Notes: generated by a model from the letters alone, not told the origin. DNA of 64,000 nucleotides from Tistrella bauzanensis (GCF_014636235.1 NZ_BMDZ01000001.1:186001-250000), one strand, 5' to 3'; positions 45,060-57,936 are shown, numbered from the stretch's first letter. Program-made: numbers and translations.

Positions 45060-45569
45060 ATGCCGCGGGTAAAACTCGATACAATCGACCGGAAGATCCT
45101 GGCGGATCTTCAGTCGGACGGCCGGATCACCAATGTAGAACTGGCCCGCCGGGCCGGAATATCGGCGCCGCCCTGCCTGAGGCGCGTCAGGGCGCTTGAA
45201 GAAGCAGGCTTTGTGCGTGGCTATCGCGCGGAACTCGATCCTGAGCATCTGGGCTTTTCGGTCACGGTCTTCGCCCGGGTTGGCCTTGAGAGCCAGGCCG
45301 ATCTGGACCTGAAGAAGTTCGAGGCGCTGGTCGGCAGTTGGCCGGAAGTCCGTGAATGCTACATGCTGGCGGGTGAGACCGATTTCCTGCTCAAGATCGT
45401 GTCGAAGGACTGGGACGCCTATCAGCGCTTCCTGACCACCAAGCTGACGGCAGCGCCGCCGGTGCGCCATGTCCGCACCTCTCTGACCATCCGCACCTCG
45501 AAATACGAGCCGGGTGTGCCGATCGAGTTGCTGGAAGCCGTGGACCCGTCCGACCACGACGACGACTGA
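45060..45569 (+). CDS. Lrp/AsnC-family transcriptional regulator
   Basis: The 169-residue protein has the Lrp N-terminal helix-turn-helix (LDTIDRKILADLQSDGRITNVELARRAGISAPPCLRRVRALEEAGFVRGYRA) and a RAM ligand-binding domain (VRECYMLAGETDFLLKIVSKDWDAYQRFL). It is divergent from the ELM1-trxB genes, and such an Lrp gene is often found beside trxB in this class. The C-terminus is acidic (DPSDHDDD). A terminator follows at 45684. Confidence 0.9.
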   Translation: MPRVKLDTIDRKILADLQSDGRITNVELARRAGISAPPCLRRVRALEEAGFVRGYRAELDPEHLGFSVTVFARVGLESQADLDLKKFEALVGSWPEVRECYMLAGETDFLLKIVSKDWDAYQRFLTTKLTAAPPVRHVRTSLTIRTSKYEPGVPIELLEAVDPSDHDDD

Positions 45570-45916
45570 GCGGCACGGCGCGGTGCCGCTTGCGCCGGTG
45601 CTCTGCAAAATCCGCAGGCCCCTGGGGGCGGGGGCGGCGGTTGTGGAGCCATCGGGAATATGGTTCGGTGCATTGAACCCATGCGGCCGCTTTCGGGTGA
45701 AAGCGGCCGTTTTCAGTTCAGGCGGGGCGACCTTGCCTTGAACCGTGCCGATCCGGGCCTCGACAGCCGATCTATGGCCGCTGCCGGACGACACCTGCGT
45801 CCCGGATATGTGCCCCCCGTGCCTCAATCACTCCGCCTGCGTGTTACCCATCCGCTCATCCGCGGCCTGGCGCCAGCCCGGCCGGCCCGGCATCCGGCCG
45901 CACCGGATCCGCGGCC
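45570..45916. other. Gap between the Lrp gene and the AbrB-family gene
   Basis: These 347 bases contain the Lrp terminator and a small inverted repeat GGTTC/GAACC (45662-45679). No gene is evident; the last 70 bases are Pro/Arg-coding in all frames without motifs. Confidence 0.5.
45684..45714 (+). terminator. Intrinsic terminator after the Lrp gene
   Basis: Perfect 11-bp stem CGGCCGCTTTC (45684-45694) / GAAAGCGGCCG (45699-45709) with a GGGT loop and a T4 tail, 114 bases after the stop. Confidence 0.85.
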
Positions 45917-46987
45917 ATGATCCGGATGCTGCGCTGGCTGCTGCTGCCCGCAGCCTCGCTGCCGGTCACGGCGGCGATGTTCGCCATCGATCTGCCGGCG
46001 GCCCTGCTGCTGGGGCCGATGGTTGCCGGCATCGCGCTTGCCCTTGGCGGTATCGGCCTGAAGATGCCACGCATCGGCTTTCTTGCCGCGCAATCGGTGC
46101 TGGGCTGCATGATCGCGGGCTCGGTCACCCCCGATATCCTGGTGACCTTCATCCACGACTGGCCGCTGTTTCTGGGCGTGGTGATCTCGACCATCCTGCT
46201 CAGCGGCGCCATCGGCTGGCTGATCGCGCGCAATCACATCCTGCCAGGCACCACGGGGGTCTGGGGATCGTCGGCCGGCGCCGCCTCGGCGATGGTGGTC
46301 ATGGCGGAAGCCTTCGGCGCCGATGCCCGGCTGGTGGCGTTCATGCAGTATCTGCGGGTGCTGTGCGTGGCCTTCGCGGCCGCCATGCTGGCGCATTTCT
46401 GGCTGCAGACCACCGGTGACGGCAATGTCCATCCGCCGATCGTCTGGTTTCCCGCGATCGACCCCACGGCCTTTGCCGAGACGCTGGCCCTGGTGCTGGC
46501 CGGGGTTGTGGCCGGGCGGCTGATCCCGCTGCCGGCGGCCGGCCTGCTGGTGCCGATGCTGGGCGGCGCGGTGCTGTCGTCGGCAGGTGTCATCACCCTG
46601 CAACTGCCGGAATGGCTGCTGGCATCCAGTTATGCGGTGCTGGCCTGGAGCGTCGGCCTGGGCTTCACGCGCGGGGTGCTGCTGCATGCCCTGCGCGCGC
46701 TGCCGACCATTCTGGCATCGATCGCGGTGCTGATCGGCTTCTGCGCCGGGCTCGCCTGGATGCTGACCGCGGTGCTGGGCATAGACCCGCTGACGGCTTA
46801 TCTCGCCACCAGCCCCGGCGGGCTCGATACGGTCGCGATCATCGCCGCCTCCAGCCGCGGGGTGGATCTGTCATTCGTGATGGCGTTGCAGACCCTGCGC
46901 TTCTTCCTGGTCGTGCTGCTGGGGCCGCCGATGGCCCGCTTCGTGGCCCGGCGGCTGGGGCCCGATCAGCCGGATGTGCCGGCCTGA
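45917..46987 (+). CDS. AbrB-family (COG3180) integral membrane protein
   Basis: The 356-residue protein is almost wholly hydrophobic with about ten membrane segments in two repeated halves. The internal duplication is visible as LPAALLLGPMVAGIALALGG in the first half and LPAAGLLVPMLGGAVLSSAG in the second. This is the AbrB/ammonia-monooxygenase-like transporter family, distinct from the DNA-binding AbrB of Bacillus. TTGVWGSSAGAASAMVVMAE and LATSPGGLDTVAIIAASS are its two conserved motifs. Substrate unknown. Confidence 0.85.
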   Translation: MIRMLRWLLLPAASLPVTAAMFAIDLPAALLLGPMVAGIALALGGIGLKMPRIGFLAAQSVLGCMIAGSVTPDILVTFIHDWPLFLGVVISTILLSGAIGWLIARNHILPGTTGVWGSSAGAASAMVVMAEAFGADARLVAFMQYLRVLCVAFAAAMLAHFWLQTTGDGNVHPPIVWFPAIDPTAFAETLALVLAGVVAGRLIPLPAAGLLVPMLGGAVLSSAGVITLQLPEWLLASSYAVLAWSVGLGFTRGVLLHALRALPTILASIAVLIGFCAGLAWMLTAVLGIDPLTAYLATSPGGLDTVAIIAASSRGVDLSFVMALQTLRFFLVVLLGPPMARFVARRLGPDQPDVPA

Positions 46988-47018
46988 GTGCCGGCCCGAC
47001 ATACGACATATACGACCT

Positions 47019-47057
47019 ACGACAGACGACAGACGACAGACGACAGACGACAGACGA
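47019..47057. repeat. 7-bp microsatellite
   Basis: Five perfect copies of ACGACAG plus a four-base partial copy, preceded by degenerate copies from about 47001. It runs directly into the terminator stem at 47056. Confidence 0.95.
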
Positions 47058-47096
47058 AAGCGGCCGGCGGATCATCGTGATCCGCCGGCCGCTTTC
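47056..47096. terminator. Convergent terminator between the AbrB-family gene and greA
   Basis: Perfect 19-bp stem (47056-47074 with 47078-47096) around the loop TCG, located between convergent genes. Confidence 0.8.
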
Positions 47097-47127
47097 AGTG
47101 GTGGCTTTCGGCGCTGCCGCCCGATGG

Positions 47128-47598
47128 TCAGAAACGCACCGCCAGGATTTCATAGGACCGCCGCCCCTTGGGGGTGGCGACCTCGACGGTTTCGCCAGCG
47201 GCCTTGTTGATCAGGGCGCGGGCCATCGGCGAGGTCACGGAAATCCGGCCGATCTTCAGGTCGGCTTCATCGACGCCGACGATCTGGTAGCTGGTTTCCT
47301 CGTCGGTCTCTTCGTCGACCACCTTCACGGTGGCTCCGAACTTGACCCGGTCGCCCGAAAGCTTGGTGGGATCGATGACCTCCGACCGCGAAAGCTTGTC
47401 CTCAAGCTCGCCGATCCGGCCTTCGATAAAACTCTGGCGGTCGCGTGCGGCATGATATTCCGCATTCTCGGACAGATCGCCATGCGCGCGGGCTTCGGCG
47501 ATCGCACTGATCACGTCCGGCCGCGCCACCGTCTTCAGATGCTTGAGTTCGGCAGTCAGTCGGTCGAAGCCTTCCAACGTCATGGGAACTTTTTCCAT
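47128..47598 (-). CDS. greA: Transcription elongation factor GreA
   Basis: Rescues backtracked RNA polymerase by stimulating transcript cleavage. The 156-residue protein has the N-terminal coiled coil with acidic tip ([24 protein letters not shown]) and a C-terminal FKBP-like domain with [22 protein letters not shown]. The Met of [14 protein letters not shown] matches the standard GreA start; the longer frame upstream is ignored. Confidence 0.95.
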   Translation of the reverse strand: MEKVPMTLEGFDRLTAELKHLKTVARPDVISAIAEARAHGDLSENAEYHAARDRQSFIEGRIGELEDKLSRSEVIDPTKLSGDRVKFGATVKVVDEETDEETSYQIVGVDEADLKIGRISVTSPMARALINKAAGETVEVATPKGRRSYEILAVRF

Positions 47599-47762
47599 AG
47601 GTATGACGCTTTCCACGTTGGTCGTCGGACGGGCGGCGATCGTCGAGGGGAATGCCGTTCCGCGATAGGTTCTGGACTGTGCGGCGCCATCCGGCCTCGG
47701 GGCCCGCGACGGATCATCGCGACACCGGATGCCGGGTATGTTGCAGCACGACAATAGGAACA

Positions 47763-47794
47763 CATGCGGGGCCGATTTTCATCGGCCCCGCATG
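47763..47794 (-). terminator. Terminator after carB
   Basis: Perfect 14-bp stem (47763-47776 with 47781-47794) around TTTC, 27 bases beyond the carB stop on the minus strand; U-content of the tail is modest. Confidence 0.7.
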
Positions 47795-47820
47795 TCATCA
47801 GCCGTTTTTCAGCGACCGTC

Positions 47821-50800
47821 CTAGGCAGAATAGGATTGCAGGGACCGGACTTCAAGCGTGCCGGCCCGGATTGCCGCAATCGCGAGAACCACCGCCCGGC
47901 AACCCGCCACCGTGGTGAAGTAGGGAACCTTGTTCATCAGGGTTTCGCGGCGCAGCGAATAGCTGTCGGAAATCGCCTGCGATCCGGCGGTGGTGTTGAA
48001 CACCATGTCGATCCGCCGGTCCTTGATCTGGTCGATGATGTTCGGCCGGCCCTCATGAGCCTTCTTGGCGATCTCGACCGCGATGCCGGCATCGGTCAGC
48101 ACCCGTGCGGTGCCGCGCGAGGCCACGATGTCGAAGCCCTGAGCATTCAGGCCGCGGGCGATCTCGACCATGGCCGCCTTGTCGTCGTCGCGCACCGACA
48201 CGAACACCCGGCCCGCGGTCGGCAGGCGCACGCCCGCCGCCAGCTGCGCCTTGGCGAAGCTGCGGCCGAAATCGGTGTCGAGGCCCATGACTTCGCCGGT
48301 CGACTTCATCTCGGGGCCCAGCAGGATGTCGACACCGGGGAAGCGGGCGAAGGGGAAGACCGCTTCCTTGATCGCGATATGCCCGCGCGAGTGCTGGGTC
48401 AGGTCGAAGGCGTCGAGCTTTTCGCCGGCCATCACCCGTGCCGCGATCTTGGCGATCGGATGACCGATGGCCTTGGCGACGAAGGGCACCGTGCGGCTGG
48501 CGCGCGGATTGACTTCAAGGATATAGATCTCGCGATCCTTGACGGCGAACTGCACGTTCATCAACCCGATCACGCCCAGCTTCAGCGCCATGGCTTCGGT
48601 CTGACGGCCGATCTCGGCGATGATCTCGTCGCTCAGCGAATAGGGCGGCAATGTGCAGGCGCTGTCGCCGGAATGGACGCCGGCTTCCTCGATATGTTCC
48701 ATGATGCCGGCGACCACGACCCGCTCGCCATCGCAGAGCGCGTCGACATCCACCTCGATCGCATCGGTCAGGAAGCGGTCGAGCAGCACCGGCTTGTTGC
48801 CGAATTCCCGCACCGTCCGGCGCATATACGACGACAGGCCGGCCATGTCGTGGACGATTTCCATCGCCCGGCCGCCCAGAACGTAAGACGGCCGCGCGAC
48901 CAGCGGAAAGCCGATGCGCTGGGCGATCGCCAGGGCCTCGTCCTCGCTGTGGCAGGTGTCGTTGGCCGGCTGCTTCAGGCCCAGATCGTTCAGCAGTTTC
49001 TGGAAGCGGCGACGATCCTCGGCCAGATCGATCGCATCGGGCGAGGTGCCCAGGATCGGCACCTGGGCCTTTTCCAGCGGCTCGGCCAGCTTCAGCGGCG
49101 TCTGACCGCCATACTGCACGATCACACCCTTGAGCGTGCCGTTACGGGTCTCCACCCACACCAGTTCCAGCACGTCCTCGACCGTCAGCGGCTCGAAATA
49201 CAGCCGGTCGGAGGTGTCGTAGTCGGTCGACACCGTCTCGGGGTTGCAGTTGACCATAATCGTCTCATAGCCGGCCTCGCTGAGCGCATAGGCGGCATGG
49301 ACGCAGCAATAGTCGAACTCGATCCCCTGGCCGATCCGGTTCGGTCCGCCACCCAGCACGATGATCTTGGTGCGGTCGGTGGGCTGGGCCTCGCATTCGA
49401 CGGTGCCGTCGAAGGCCGGCAGTTCATAGGTCGAATACATATAGGGCGTGCGGGCCTCGAACTCGGCGGCGCAGGTATCCACCCGCTTGAACACCGGATG
49501 CACGCTGACCTTCCAGCGCCGGGCCCGGACGATCTCCTCGTCGAGACCGACCAGCTTCGCCAGCCTGGCGTCCGAAAAGCCCAGCGACTTCAGACGGCGC
49601 CAGCCGGCGGCATCAGACGGCAGGCCATCCTCGCGCACCTCGGCCTCGACCGCGACCAGGCCGGCCAGACGCTCGATGAACCACGGATCGTAATCGGATG
49701 CCTCGTGGATCTCCTCGGTCGTCAGGCCCGCGCGCAGCGCCTGGGCGATCACCAGCAGCCGGTCTGGGGTCGGCACCGCCAGGGCGGAGCGCACGGCCTC
49801 GACCTCGCTGGTGCCGGCGCCGCCGGCGATCTCGATCTCGTCGAGACCGGTCAGGCCGGTCTCCATCGAGCGCAGCGCCTTCTGCAGCGACTCCTCGAAG
49901 CAGCGGCCGATGGCCATCACCTCGCCCACCGCCTTCATCGAGGTGGAGAGCAGGCGCGCCGTGCCCGGGAACTTCTCGAAGGCGAAGCGCGGGATCTTGG
50001 TCACGACATAGTCGATGGTCGGCTCGAACGACGCCGGCGTCACGCCGGTGATGTCGTTCTGGACCTCGTCGAGCGTATAGCCCACCGCCAGCTTGGCCGC
50101 GACCTTGGCGATCGGAAAGCCGGTGGCCTTCGAGGCCAGCGCTGACGACCGCGACACCCGGGGGTTCATCTCGATCACGGCCATGCGGCCGGTTTCGGGG
50201 TCGATCGCGAACTGCACGTTCGACCCGCCGGTGTCGACGCCGATCTCGCGGAGAACCGCGAGCGAGGCGTCACGCATGATCTGGTATTCCTTGTCGGTCA
50301 GCGTCAGCGCCGGCGCCACAGTAATGCTGTCACCGGTATGCACGCCCATCGGGTCGATATTCTCGATCGAGCAGATGATGATGCAGTTGTCCGCATGGTC
50401 GCGGACCACCTCCATCTCGAATTCCTTCCAGCCGAGGACAGACTCCTCGACCAGAACCTCGTTCACCGGCGAGGCATCGAGGCCGCTGGCCACGATTTCT
50501 TCAAATTCCTGCCGGTTATAGGCAATGCCGCCACCGGTGCCGCCCAGCGTATAGGACGGGCGGATGATCGCCGGCAGGCCCACATACTCCATCGCCTCAC
50601 GCGCCGCCTGCATGGTGCGGACCACGTGGCTGCGCGGGGTGGCCAGGCCGATGCGGTCCATGGCGTCGCGGAACAGCAGCCGGTCCTCGGCTTTCTCGAT
50701 CGCCGCCTCATTGGCGCCGATCAGCTCGACGCCGTATTTCTTCAGCGTGCCGTCGCGGGACAGGGCAAGGGCCGTATTCAGCGCGGTCTGCCCGCCCATG

Positions 50801-51066
50801 GTCGGCAGCAGGGCGTCGGGACGCTCGGCCTCGATGACCTTGGCCACGATTTCAGGCGTGATCGGCTCGACATAGGTCGCATCGGCCAGCCCCGGATCGG
50901 TCATGATCGTGGCCGGGTTCGAATTGACCAGAATGATCCGGTAGCCTTCTTCCTTCAGCGCCTTACAGGCCTGGGTGCCCGAATAGTCGAATTCGCAGGC
51001 CTGACCGATGACGATGGGGCCGGCGCCGATCACCAGGATCGACTTGATATCGGTACGCTTAGGCAT
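47821..51066 (-). CDS. carB: Carbamoyl-phosphate synthase large subunit
   Basis: Makes carbamoyl phosphate from bicarbonate, ammonia supplied by CarA and two ATP, for pyrimidine and arginine synthesis. The 1081-residue protein shows two homologous ATP-grasp halves: [23 protein letters not shown] opens the first and [23 protein letters not shown] the second. An MGS-like allosteric C-terminal domain includes [21 protein letters not shown]. Its start overlaps the carA stop by 8 bp, so subunit synthesis is coupled. Confidence 0.98.
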   Translation of the reverse strand: MPKRTDIKSILVIGAGPIVIGQACEFDYSGTQACKALKEEGYRIILVNSNPATIMTDPGLADATYVEPITPEIVAKVIEAERPDALLPTMGGQTALNTALALSRDGTLKKYGVELIGANEAAIEKAEDRLLFRDAMDRIGLATPRSHVVRTMQAAREAMEYVGLPAIIRPSYTLGGTGGGIAYNRQEFEEIVASGLDASPVNEVLVEESVLGWKEFEMEVVRDHADNCIIICSIENIDPMGVHTGDSITVAPALTLTDKEYQIMRDASLAVLREIGVDTGGSNVQFAIDPETGRMAVIEMNPRVSRSSALASKATGFPIAKVAAKLAVGYTLDEVQNDITGVTPASFEPTIDYVVTKIPRFAFEKFPGTARLLSTSMKAVGEVMAIGRCFEESLQKALRSMETGLTGLDEIEIAGGAGTSEVEAVRSALAVPTPDRLLVIAQALRAGLTTEEIHEASDYDPWFIERLAGLVAVEAEVREDGLPSDAAGWRRLKSLGFSDARLAKLVGLDEEIVRARRWKVSVHPVFKRVDTCAAEFEARTPYMYSTYELPAFDGTVECEAQPTDRTKIIVLGGGPNRIGQGIEFDYCCVHAAYALSEAGYETIMVNCNPETVSTDYDTSDRLYFEPLTVEDVLELVWVETRNGTLKGVIVQYGGQTPLKLAEPLEKAQVPILGTSPDAIDLAEDRRRFQKLLNDLGLKQPANDTCHSEDEALAIAQRIGFPLVARPSYVLGGRAMEIVHDMAGLSSYMRRTVREFGNKPVLLDRFLTDAIEVDVDALCDGERVVVAGIMEHIEEAGVHSGDSACTLPPYSLSDEIIAEIGRQTEAMALKLGVIGLMNVQFAVKDREIYILEVNPRASRTVPFVAKAIGHPIAKIAARVMAGEKLDAFDLTQHSRGHIAIKEAVFPFARFPGVDILLGPEMKSTGEVMGLDTDFGRSFAKAQLAAGVRLPTAGRVFVSVRDDDKAAMVEIARGLNAQGFDIVASRGTARVLTDAGIAVEIAKKAHEGRPNIIDQIKDRRIDMVFNTTAGSQAISDSYSLRRETLMNKVPYFTTVAGCRAVVLAIAAIRAGTLEVRSLQSYSA

Positions 51067-52231
51067 CGGTCTTGGTCTTCTCGATGAGGCGCGCGAAACG
51101 GTCGAAGAGGTAGTGGCTGTCCTTCGGTCCCGGCGAGGCTTCGGGATGGTACTGCACGGCGAAGACCGGCTTGTCGGTCAGTCGGAAGCCTTCCAGCGTG
51201 TCGTCGAACAGCGAGACATGGGTCACCTCGGCACCCTCGGGCAGCGAGGATGCCACCACCCGGAAGCCGTGGTTCTGCGAGGTGATTTCCACCTTGCCGG
51301 TGGTCAGATCCTTGACCGGCTGATTGGCGCCGCGATGACCGCGGGCCATCTTCTCGGTCCGGGCACCCACCGCCAGCGCCAGCAGCTGATGGCCCAGGCA
51401 GATGCCGAAGGTCGGCTTGCCGGTCTCGATCAACTGCCGGATCACCGGCACGGCGTATTCGCCGGTCGCCGCCGGATCGCCCGGGCCGTTCGACAGGAAG
51501 ATGCCATCGGGGTTGTGGGCGAGGATGTCTTCTGCGGTCGCCGTCGCCGGCACCACCACCACCTCGGCACCGGTCCCGGCCAGGCAGCGCAGGATGTTGC
51601 GCTTGGCGCCGTAATCGACCGCCACCACCTTGAAGCGCGGGGCGTCCTGGCGGCCGAAGCCCTGGCCCAGAACCCAGGGGGTTTCCGACCAGGCATAGCT
51701 CTGCCGGCAGCTGACGGTGATGGCCAGGTCCAGGCCTTCCAGGCTCGGTGCGGCCTTCGCCGCCGCCTTCAGCGCCTCCAGATCCGCCGTGCCGGCATCG
51801 CCATGCCAGACCACCGCATTCTGCGGCCCCTGATCGCGCAGATGGCGGGTGACGCGGCGGGTATCGACCCCGGCGATGCCGATCAGCCCGTGCGAGGCGG
51901 TCCAGTCCTGAAGTCTGCGGGTCGAGCGGAAATTCGACGGTTCGGTCGGCAGGCTGCGGAGCACGAAGCCACGCGCCGCCGGCGTCGTGGTCTCAAGATC
52001 CTCGTCATTGGTGCCGACATTGCCGATATGCGGGAAGGTGAAGGTGATGATCTGACCGGCATAGGACGGATCGGTCAGGATCTCCTGATAGCCGGTGATC
52101 GAGGTGTTGAAGCACAGCTCGCCCTCGGCGATGCCTCGTGCGCCGACGCCCTGGCCCCAGAAAACCGTGCCGTCTGCCAGAACGAGGGCGGCCGTGGCCG
52201 CCTGGGCGGGCGAGTTCGACGCCTCTTGCAT
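51059..52231 (-). CDS. carA: Carbamoyl-phosphate synthase small (glutaminase) subunit
   Basis: Hydrolyses glutamine and channels ammonia to CarB. The 390-residue protein has the CarA N-terminal domain ([40 protein letters not shown]) and a class I glutamine amidotransferase domain with nucleophile Cys in [15 protein letters not shown] and catalytic His-Glu in [11 protein letters not shown]. The Met at 52231 agrees with the family; 27 codons upstream are unconserved. Confidence 0.97.
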   Translation of the reverse strand: MQEASNSPAQAATAALVLADGTVFWGQGVGARGIAEGELCFNTSITGYQEILTDPSYAGQIITFTFPHIGNVGTNDEDLETTTPAARGFVLRSLPTEPSNFRSTRRLQDWTASHGLIGIAGVDTRRVTRHLRDQGPQNAVVWHGDAGTADLEALKAAAKAAPSLEGLDLAITVSCRQSYAWSETPWVLGQGFGRQDAPRFKVVAVDYGAKRNILRCLAGTGAEVVVVPATATAEDILAHNPDGIFLSNGPGDPAATGEYAVPVIRQLIETGKPTFGICLGHQLLALAVGARTEKMARGHRGANQPVKDLTTGKVEITSQNHGFRVVASSLPEGAEVTHVSLFDDTLEGFRLTDKPVFAVQYHPEASPGPKDSHYLFDRFARLIEKTKTDA

Positions 52232-52730
52232 GATGCGAGCCCCCAGGATGATGCGACGCGGCCGCCCGGAATGACCCAGGGCGGCCGATGTTGAGCAAAA
52301 CTCGTGGTCCATCCGGAGCAGCAGTGCCGGTTCCGCGGGGCCCGATCTGCATCATCATCCAGCCTTTGGCGGCTGATGCGTCCCGACGATCCGGGGCGGG
52401 CAGGCAGGTCACAGGCGCAGGGTTTTGACGATAATTCCTGCGGCAGCGGTATCGGCGCGTGCAAAGACGCCCGGCGTGTGGGCGCCGGATCGACCGGACG
52501 GACCATACGCAAAGCCCCGGTGTGGGTCAAGCCGCGAGCCGGCTGCATCATGGCAACCCTCCCCAGCGGTCAGCAGGCATTGAATACCAGCCCGGTGCAA
52601 CGCAATATGAAAGCTTGTCGCCTGACCCGACCTGCGTTGAGTCATGCCCGTAAATGACCCGCAGTTCCGACCCCGTACCATTTCGACCCGCACCGTCGCC
52701 GCCGATGCGTGCCTTCAAGGGATCGACACC
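52232..52730. other. Divergent gap carA/yqeY
   Basis: These 499 bases contain the candidate carAB promoter and leader on the minus strand and the 5' region of the yqeY-dnaG-rpoD operon on the plus strand. I see no gene, no tRNA and no obvious riboswitch. The half nearer yqeY is somewhat less GC-rich. Confidence 0.5.
52502..52530 (-). promoter_or_regulatory. Candidate sigma-70 promoter for carAB
   Basis: On the minus strand TTGACC (52530-52525) is 17 bp before TATGGT (52507-52502), a good housekeeping match. It implies a leader of about 265 nt before carA, long enough to hold a regulatory structure; I did not identify one. Confidence 0.55.
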
Positions 52731-53189
52731 ATGATACGTGCGCGCCTCAAGGATGCGCTCAAACAGACGGAAGCCCAGGGTCGCGATGACGAACTCGCCG
52801 TATTGCGGCTGATCCGGACCGCGATCCGCGATCGCGATGCGGCCGCCCATCTGAAGGGGCGCAACGGCATCGACGACAACGAAATCCTCGACATGCTCCG
52901 CACCATGCTGCGCCAGCGCGACGAGAGCATCCGCGCCTATGAGCAGAGCGGCCGCATCGAACTGGTCGAGCAGGAACTGCACGAGCAGGACGTGATCCGT
53001 GGCTTTCTGCCGCCGCAGATGTCGGACGATGAAATCGATGCCGCCGTGCGCGCCACGGTCGCCGCCTGCTGTGCCAAGGGCCTGAAGGATATGGGCCGGA
53101 CGCTGGATGCCCTGCGGTCGGCCTATGGGCCGGAAATGGATCTCTCCTCTGCCAGCGCCAAGGTCAAGCGGATGCTGCGCGGGTGCTGA
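52731..53189 (+). CDS. GatB/YqeY domain-containing protein
   Basis: The 152-residue protein is the stand-alone YqeY form of the tRNA-amidotransferase tail domain: LKDALKQTEAQGRDDELAVLRLIRTAIRDRD, then ILDMLRTMLRQRDESIRAYEQSGR and MGRTLDALRSAYGPEMDLSSASAKVKRML. It precedes dnaG and rpoD, as in many bacteria. Its biochemical role is not settled. The Met at 52731 gives family length; the upstream frame is ignored. Confidence 0.9.
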   Translation: MIRARLKDALKQTEAQGRDDELAVLRLIRTAIRDRDAAAHLKGRNGIDDNEILDMLRTMLRQRDESIRAYEQSGRIELVEQELHEQDVIRGFLPPQMSDDEIDAAVRATVAACCAKGLKDMGRTLDALRSAYGPEMDLSSASAKVKRMLRGC

Positions 53190-53222
53190 TGCCGCATGGC
53201 CGCCACGGAGCATTGATCTGAG

Positions 53223-55148
53223 ATGGCCCTGCCTCCGGGATTCCTGGAAGAACTGCGCACACGCATCCGTCTGTCGGATGTCGTCGGCCGGCGGGTCCGG
53301 CTGGTCCGGCGCGGCCGTGAGCACACCGGTCTGTGCCCGTTCCACAACGAGAAGACCCCGAGCTTCACCGTCAGCGATGACAAGGGCTTCTATTACTGCT
53401 TCGGCTGCGGCGCCAAGGGCGACGCGATCGATTTCGAGATGAAGCTGGGCGGGTTCGATTTCCGCGAGACCGTCGAGCGGCTGGCCGGCGAGGCGGGGCT
53501 GGCGGTTCCGGCCGAGGATCCCGATGCCAGGCGGAAGGCTGAGCGGCGCGAAGGCCTGGTCGATGTCATCGAGGAGGCCTGCCGCTGGTTCGAAAGCCGG
53601 CTGGGAACCGACGAGGCGGCACCGGCGCGCGACTATCTCCGCCGGCGCGGTTTCGGCCCGGAGAGCTGGCAGCGGTTCCGCTTCGGCTATGCCCCCGACC
53701 GGCGCGACATGCTGATCCGCACATTCGAGCAGCGCGGCGTCAAGCTGCCGCAGTTGCTGGAGGCCGGCCTTGCCCGCCAGCGCGAGGACCGCTCCGCCTT
53801 CGATTATTTCCGCGGCCGCCTGATCATCCCGATCGCCGATCGCCGGGGCCGGATCATCGCCTTCGGTGGTCGGGTGCTGGGCGATGGCGAACCGAAATAC
53901 CTGAACAGCCCCGACACGCCGCTGTTCGAAAAAGGCCGTGTGCTCTATGGCTGGCCGGTCGCGCGAGAGGCGGCGCGGCGGGCCGGCACGGTGCTGGTTG
54001 CCGAAGGCTATCTGGATGTGGCGGCGCTGGTGATGGCCGGCCGGCCGCATGCGGTGGCACCGCTTGGCACGGCCCTGACCGAGATGCAGATCGAGGAATT
54101 GTGGCGGATGGCGCCTGAGCCGATCCTGTGTCTGGATGGCGACAGTGCCGGTATCCGGGCGGCCCGGCGCGCGGCCGAACGGGCGCTGCCATTGCTGCGA
54201 CCGGGGTTGAGCCTGCGCTTCGCGCGTCTGCCAGGTGGCCATGACCCCGACAGCCTGATCCGGACGGAAGGGGTTGCCGCCTTCGATCGGGCGATCGCCC
54301 AGCCGCAGCCGATGGTGGATCTGTTGTGGCAGTCGATGCTGGAAAGCCACACCACCGATACGCCGGAACGCATGGCGTCGCTGGAAGCCGATCTGATGAC
54401 GCTGGCCGATACGATCCGCGAACCCCTGGTGCGGGATCTCTATCGCCGGGATTTCCGCGACCGGGTCTGGCAGTTGCGCCGCAACCGTCGCAGTGCGCCG
54501 GGCGGGCCGCAACAACCGGGGCAGTCGGGCTATGGCCAGGGGGCGGGCTTCGGCAAGGGTGGCGGCTATGCCAAGGGCCGCGGCGGCAAGCCGCCCAAGC
54601 CCGGCGATCTGACCGACGATCCGTCGCCGATCGCGGCACCAGCTCTGGGCACCGGCCGCGACGGTCAGGCGACGCGGCGGGAAGCGGCGCTGCTGGCAGG
54701 CGTTCTGCTGCATCCGCAATTGCTTGACGTGGTCGAGAACGAGGTGGCAAATCTGCCGATCGCGACCCCGTCACTTGACATGTTGCGTGCGGCAATCGTA
54801 GATACGCACGCATCGGAGTCCGGGCTTGACAGTGATCGGCTGCGAGACCATCTGAGACTTCGAGGGTTTGCGGACCTGGTTGAACGGCTGATGGCACCGG
54901 CGCATACGGGCCGGGTGCCCTTCTTCACACCGGGCGCTGCATTCGACAGGGTTCTGGCCGGATGGCGCAATGTGCTGGCCGTACATCGGCACGCGCAGCT
55001 GGTCGACGAATTGAAAGCCGCAGAGCGGGAGCTTGTCGAGAGCATGACGGAAGAGGCATTGCAACGCTTCGTCGCGCTCAAGAGGCTCGTTGACGAGAAC
55101 GAACGGGCGCTGGCGGCCTTCGACCAGAGCGACGGTTTCGACCTTTGA
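53223..55148 (+). CDS. dnaG: DNA primase
   Basis: Synthesises RNA primers at the replication fork. The 641-residue protein has an N-terminal CHC2 zinc-finger (GLCPFHNEKTPSFTV then YYCFGCGAKGDAIDF), the TOPRIM catalytic core (VLVAEGYLDVAALV, then CLDGDSAGIRAARRA), a Gly/Lys-rich linker near residues 425-460, and a helicase-binding C-terminal domain. Middle gene of the macromolecular synthesis operon. Confidence 0.97.
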   Translation: MALPPGFLEELRTRIRLSDVVGRRVRLVRRGREHTGLCPFHNEKTPSFTVSDDKGFYYCFGCGAKGDAIDFEMKLGGFDFRETVERLAGEAGLAVPAEDPDARRKAERREGLVDVIEEACRWFESRLGTDEAAPARDYLRRRGFGPESWQRFRFGYAPDRRDMLIRTFEQRGVKLPQLLEAGLARQREDRSAFDYFRGRLIIPIADRRGRIIAFGGRVLGDGEPKYLNSPDTPLFEKGRVLYGWPVAREAARRAGTVLVAEGYLDVAALVMAGRPHAVAPLGTALTEMQIEELWRMAPEPILCLDGDSAGIRAARRAAERALPLLRPGLSLRFARLPGGHDPDSLIRTEGVAAFDRAIAQPQPMVDLLWQSMLESHTTDTPERMASLEADLMTLADTIREPLVRDLYRRDFRDRVWQLRRNRRSAPGGPQQPGQSGYGQGAGFGKGGGYAKGRGGKPPKPGDLTDDPSPIAAPALGTGRDGQATRREAALLAGVLLHPQLLDVVENEVANLPIATPSLDMLRAAIVDTHASESGLDSDRLRDHLRLRGFADLVERLMAPAHTGRVPFFTPGAAFDRVLAGWRNVLAVHRHAQLVDELKAAERELVESMTEEALQRFVALKRLVDENERALAAFDQSDGFDL

Positions 55149-55314
55149 CGGTCGGGGCAGGTTCGGCGATGACGCGGGGCGTCGTCGCCGCAGTGGCAGG
55201 TATTGCCGCTGCGGGGGCGGCGCCTCACGGCCGTTGAAGGACGGAGCATCGACCGTTGAACAAGCATCGGAATCAAGGCGCAGCGTGCGTTTCTGAGCGG
55301 GGGAACGACGAATA

Positions 55315-57486
<2,172 letters not shown>

Positions 57487-57533
57487 TCTTTGGCCAGACA
57501 GACCAGGCGCGCCATTGGCCGTCGACACCGCTT

Positions 57534-57570
57534 AAACCGCGGCCGGGAGACAATCCCGGCCGCGGTTTTT
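57534..57570 (+). terminator. Intrinsic terminator after rpoD
   Basis: Perfect 15-bp stem (57534-57548 with 57554-57568) with loop GACAA and a T5 run, 48 bases after the stop. Confidence 0.9.
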
Positions 57571-57708
57571 GTATGAGGGCATCGGTGGCCTGCGCGCCTG
57601 CTCTTGACTGATCACACAGAACTGGACAAGGTGTGCGCCCGGTAACTGCTCGTGTCGATGGCGTGGTGACACGCTGTACGGCATCGGCCGGATGCCGGCT
57701 GGTCGTGG

Positions 57709-57784
57709 GGGCCTGTAGTTCAGCGGTTAGAACCCGCCGCTCATAACGGTGTTGTCGCAGGTTCGAATCCTGCCGGGCCCACCA
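57709..57784 (+). tRNA. tRNA with CAT anticodon (probably tRNA-Ile2, possibly elongator tRNA-Met)
   Basis: A full cloverleaf of 76 nt folds. Acceptor GGGCCTG/CGGGCCC has one G-U pair. The D arm is GTTC/GAAC. The anticodon stem CGCCG/CGGTG presents CTCATAA with anticodon CAT at 57742-57744. A 5-nt variable loop is followed by the T arm GCAGG-TTCGAAT-CCTGC, discriminator A and encoded CCA. The GC-rich acceptor and CTCATAA loop resemble lysidine-modified tRNA-Ile(CAU), but CAT alone also fits elongator Met. It lies after rpoD and just before an ImmA-type gene. Confidence 0.93.
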
Positions 57785-57936
57785 CCGCCAATGCCATGCA
57801 GCCGTTTCGATCTGACGGTCATGGCATTGACGGCCCGCGATTGAAAATGCTGGTGGCCGCTTTGGGCCGTATTGCCGCCCTGTCGGTCGGGCGCTACCTT
57901 TATGGGCGAAGGTTTCCTGACGACCCCGAGGTTTCG

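Noticed and set aside
47000..47060. CRISPR-like array
   Set aside because: The repeat unit is 7 bp and uninterrupted by spacers; no cas genes are in the window.
57785..57936. An XRE-type antitoxin or repressor before the ImmA-type gene
   Set aside because: The interval is only about 150 bp and no helix-turn-helix sequence is visible in any frame.
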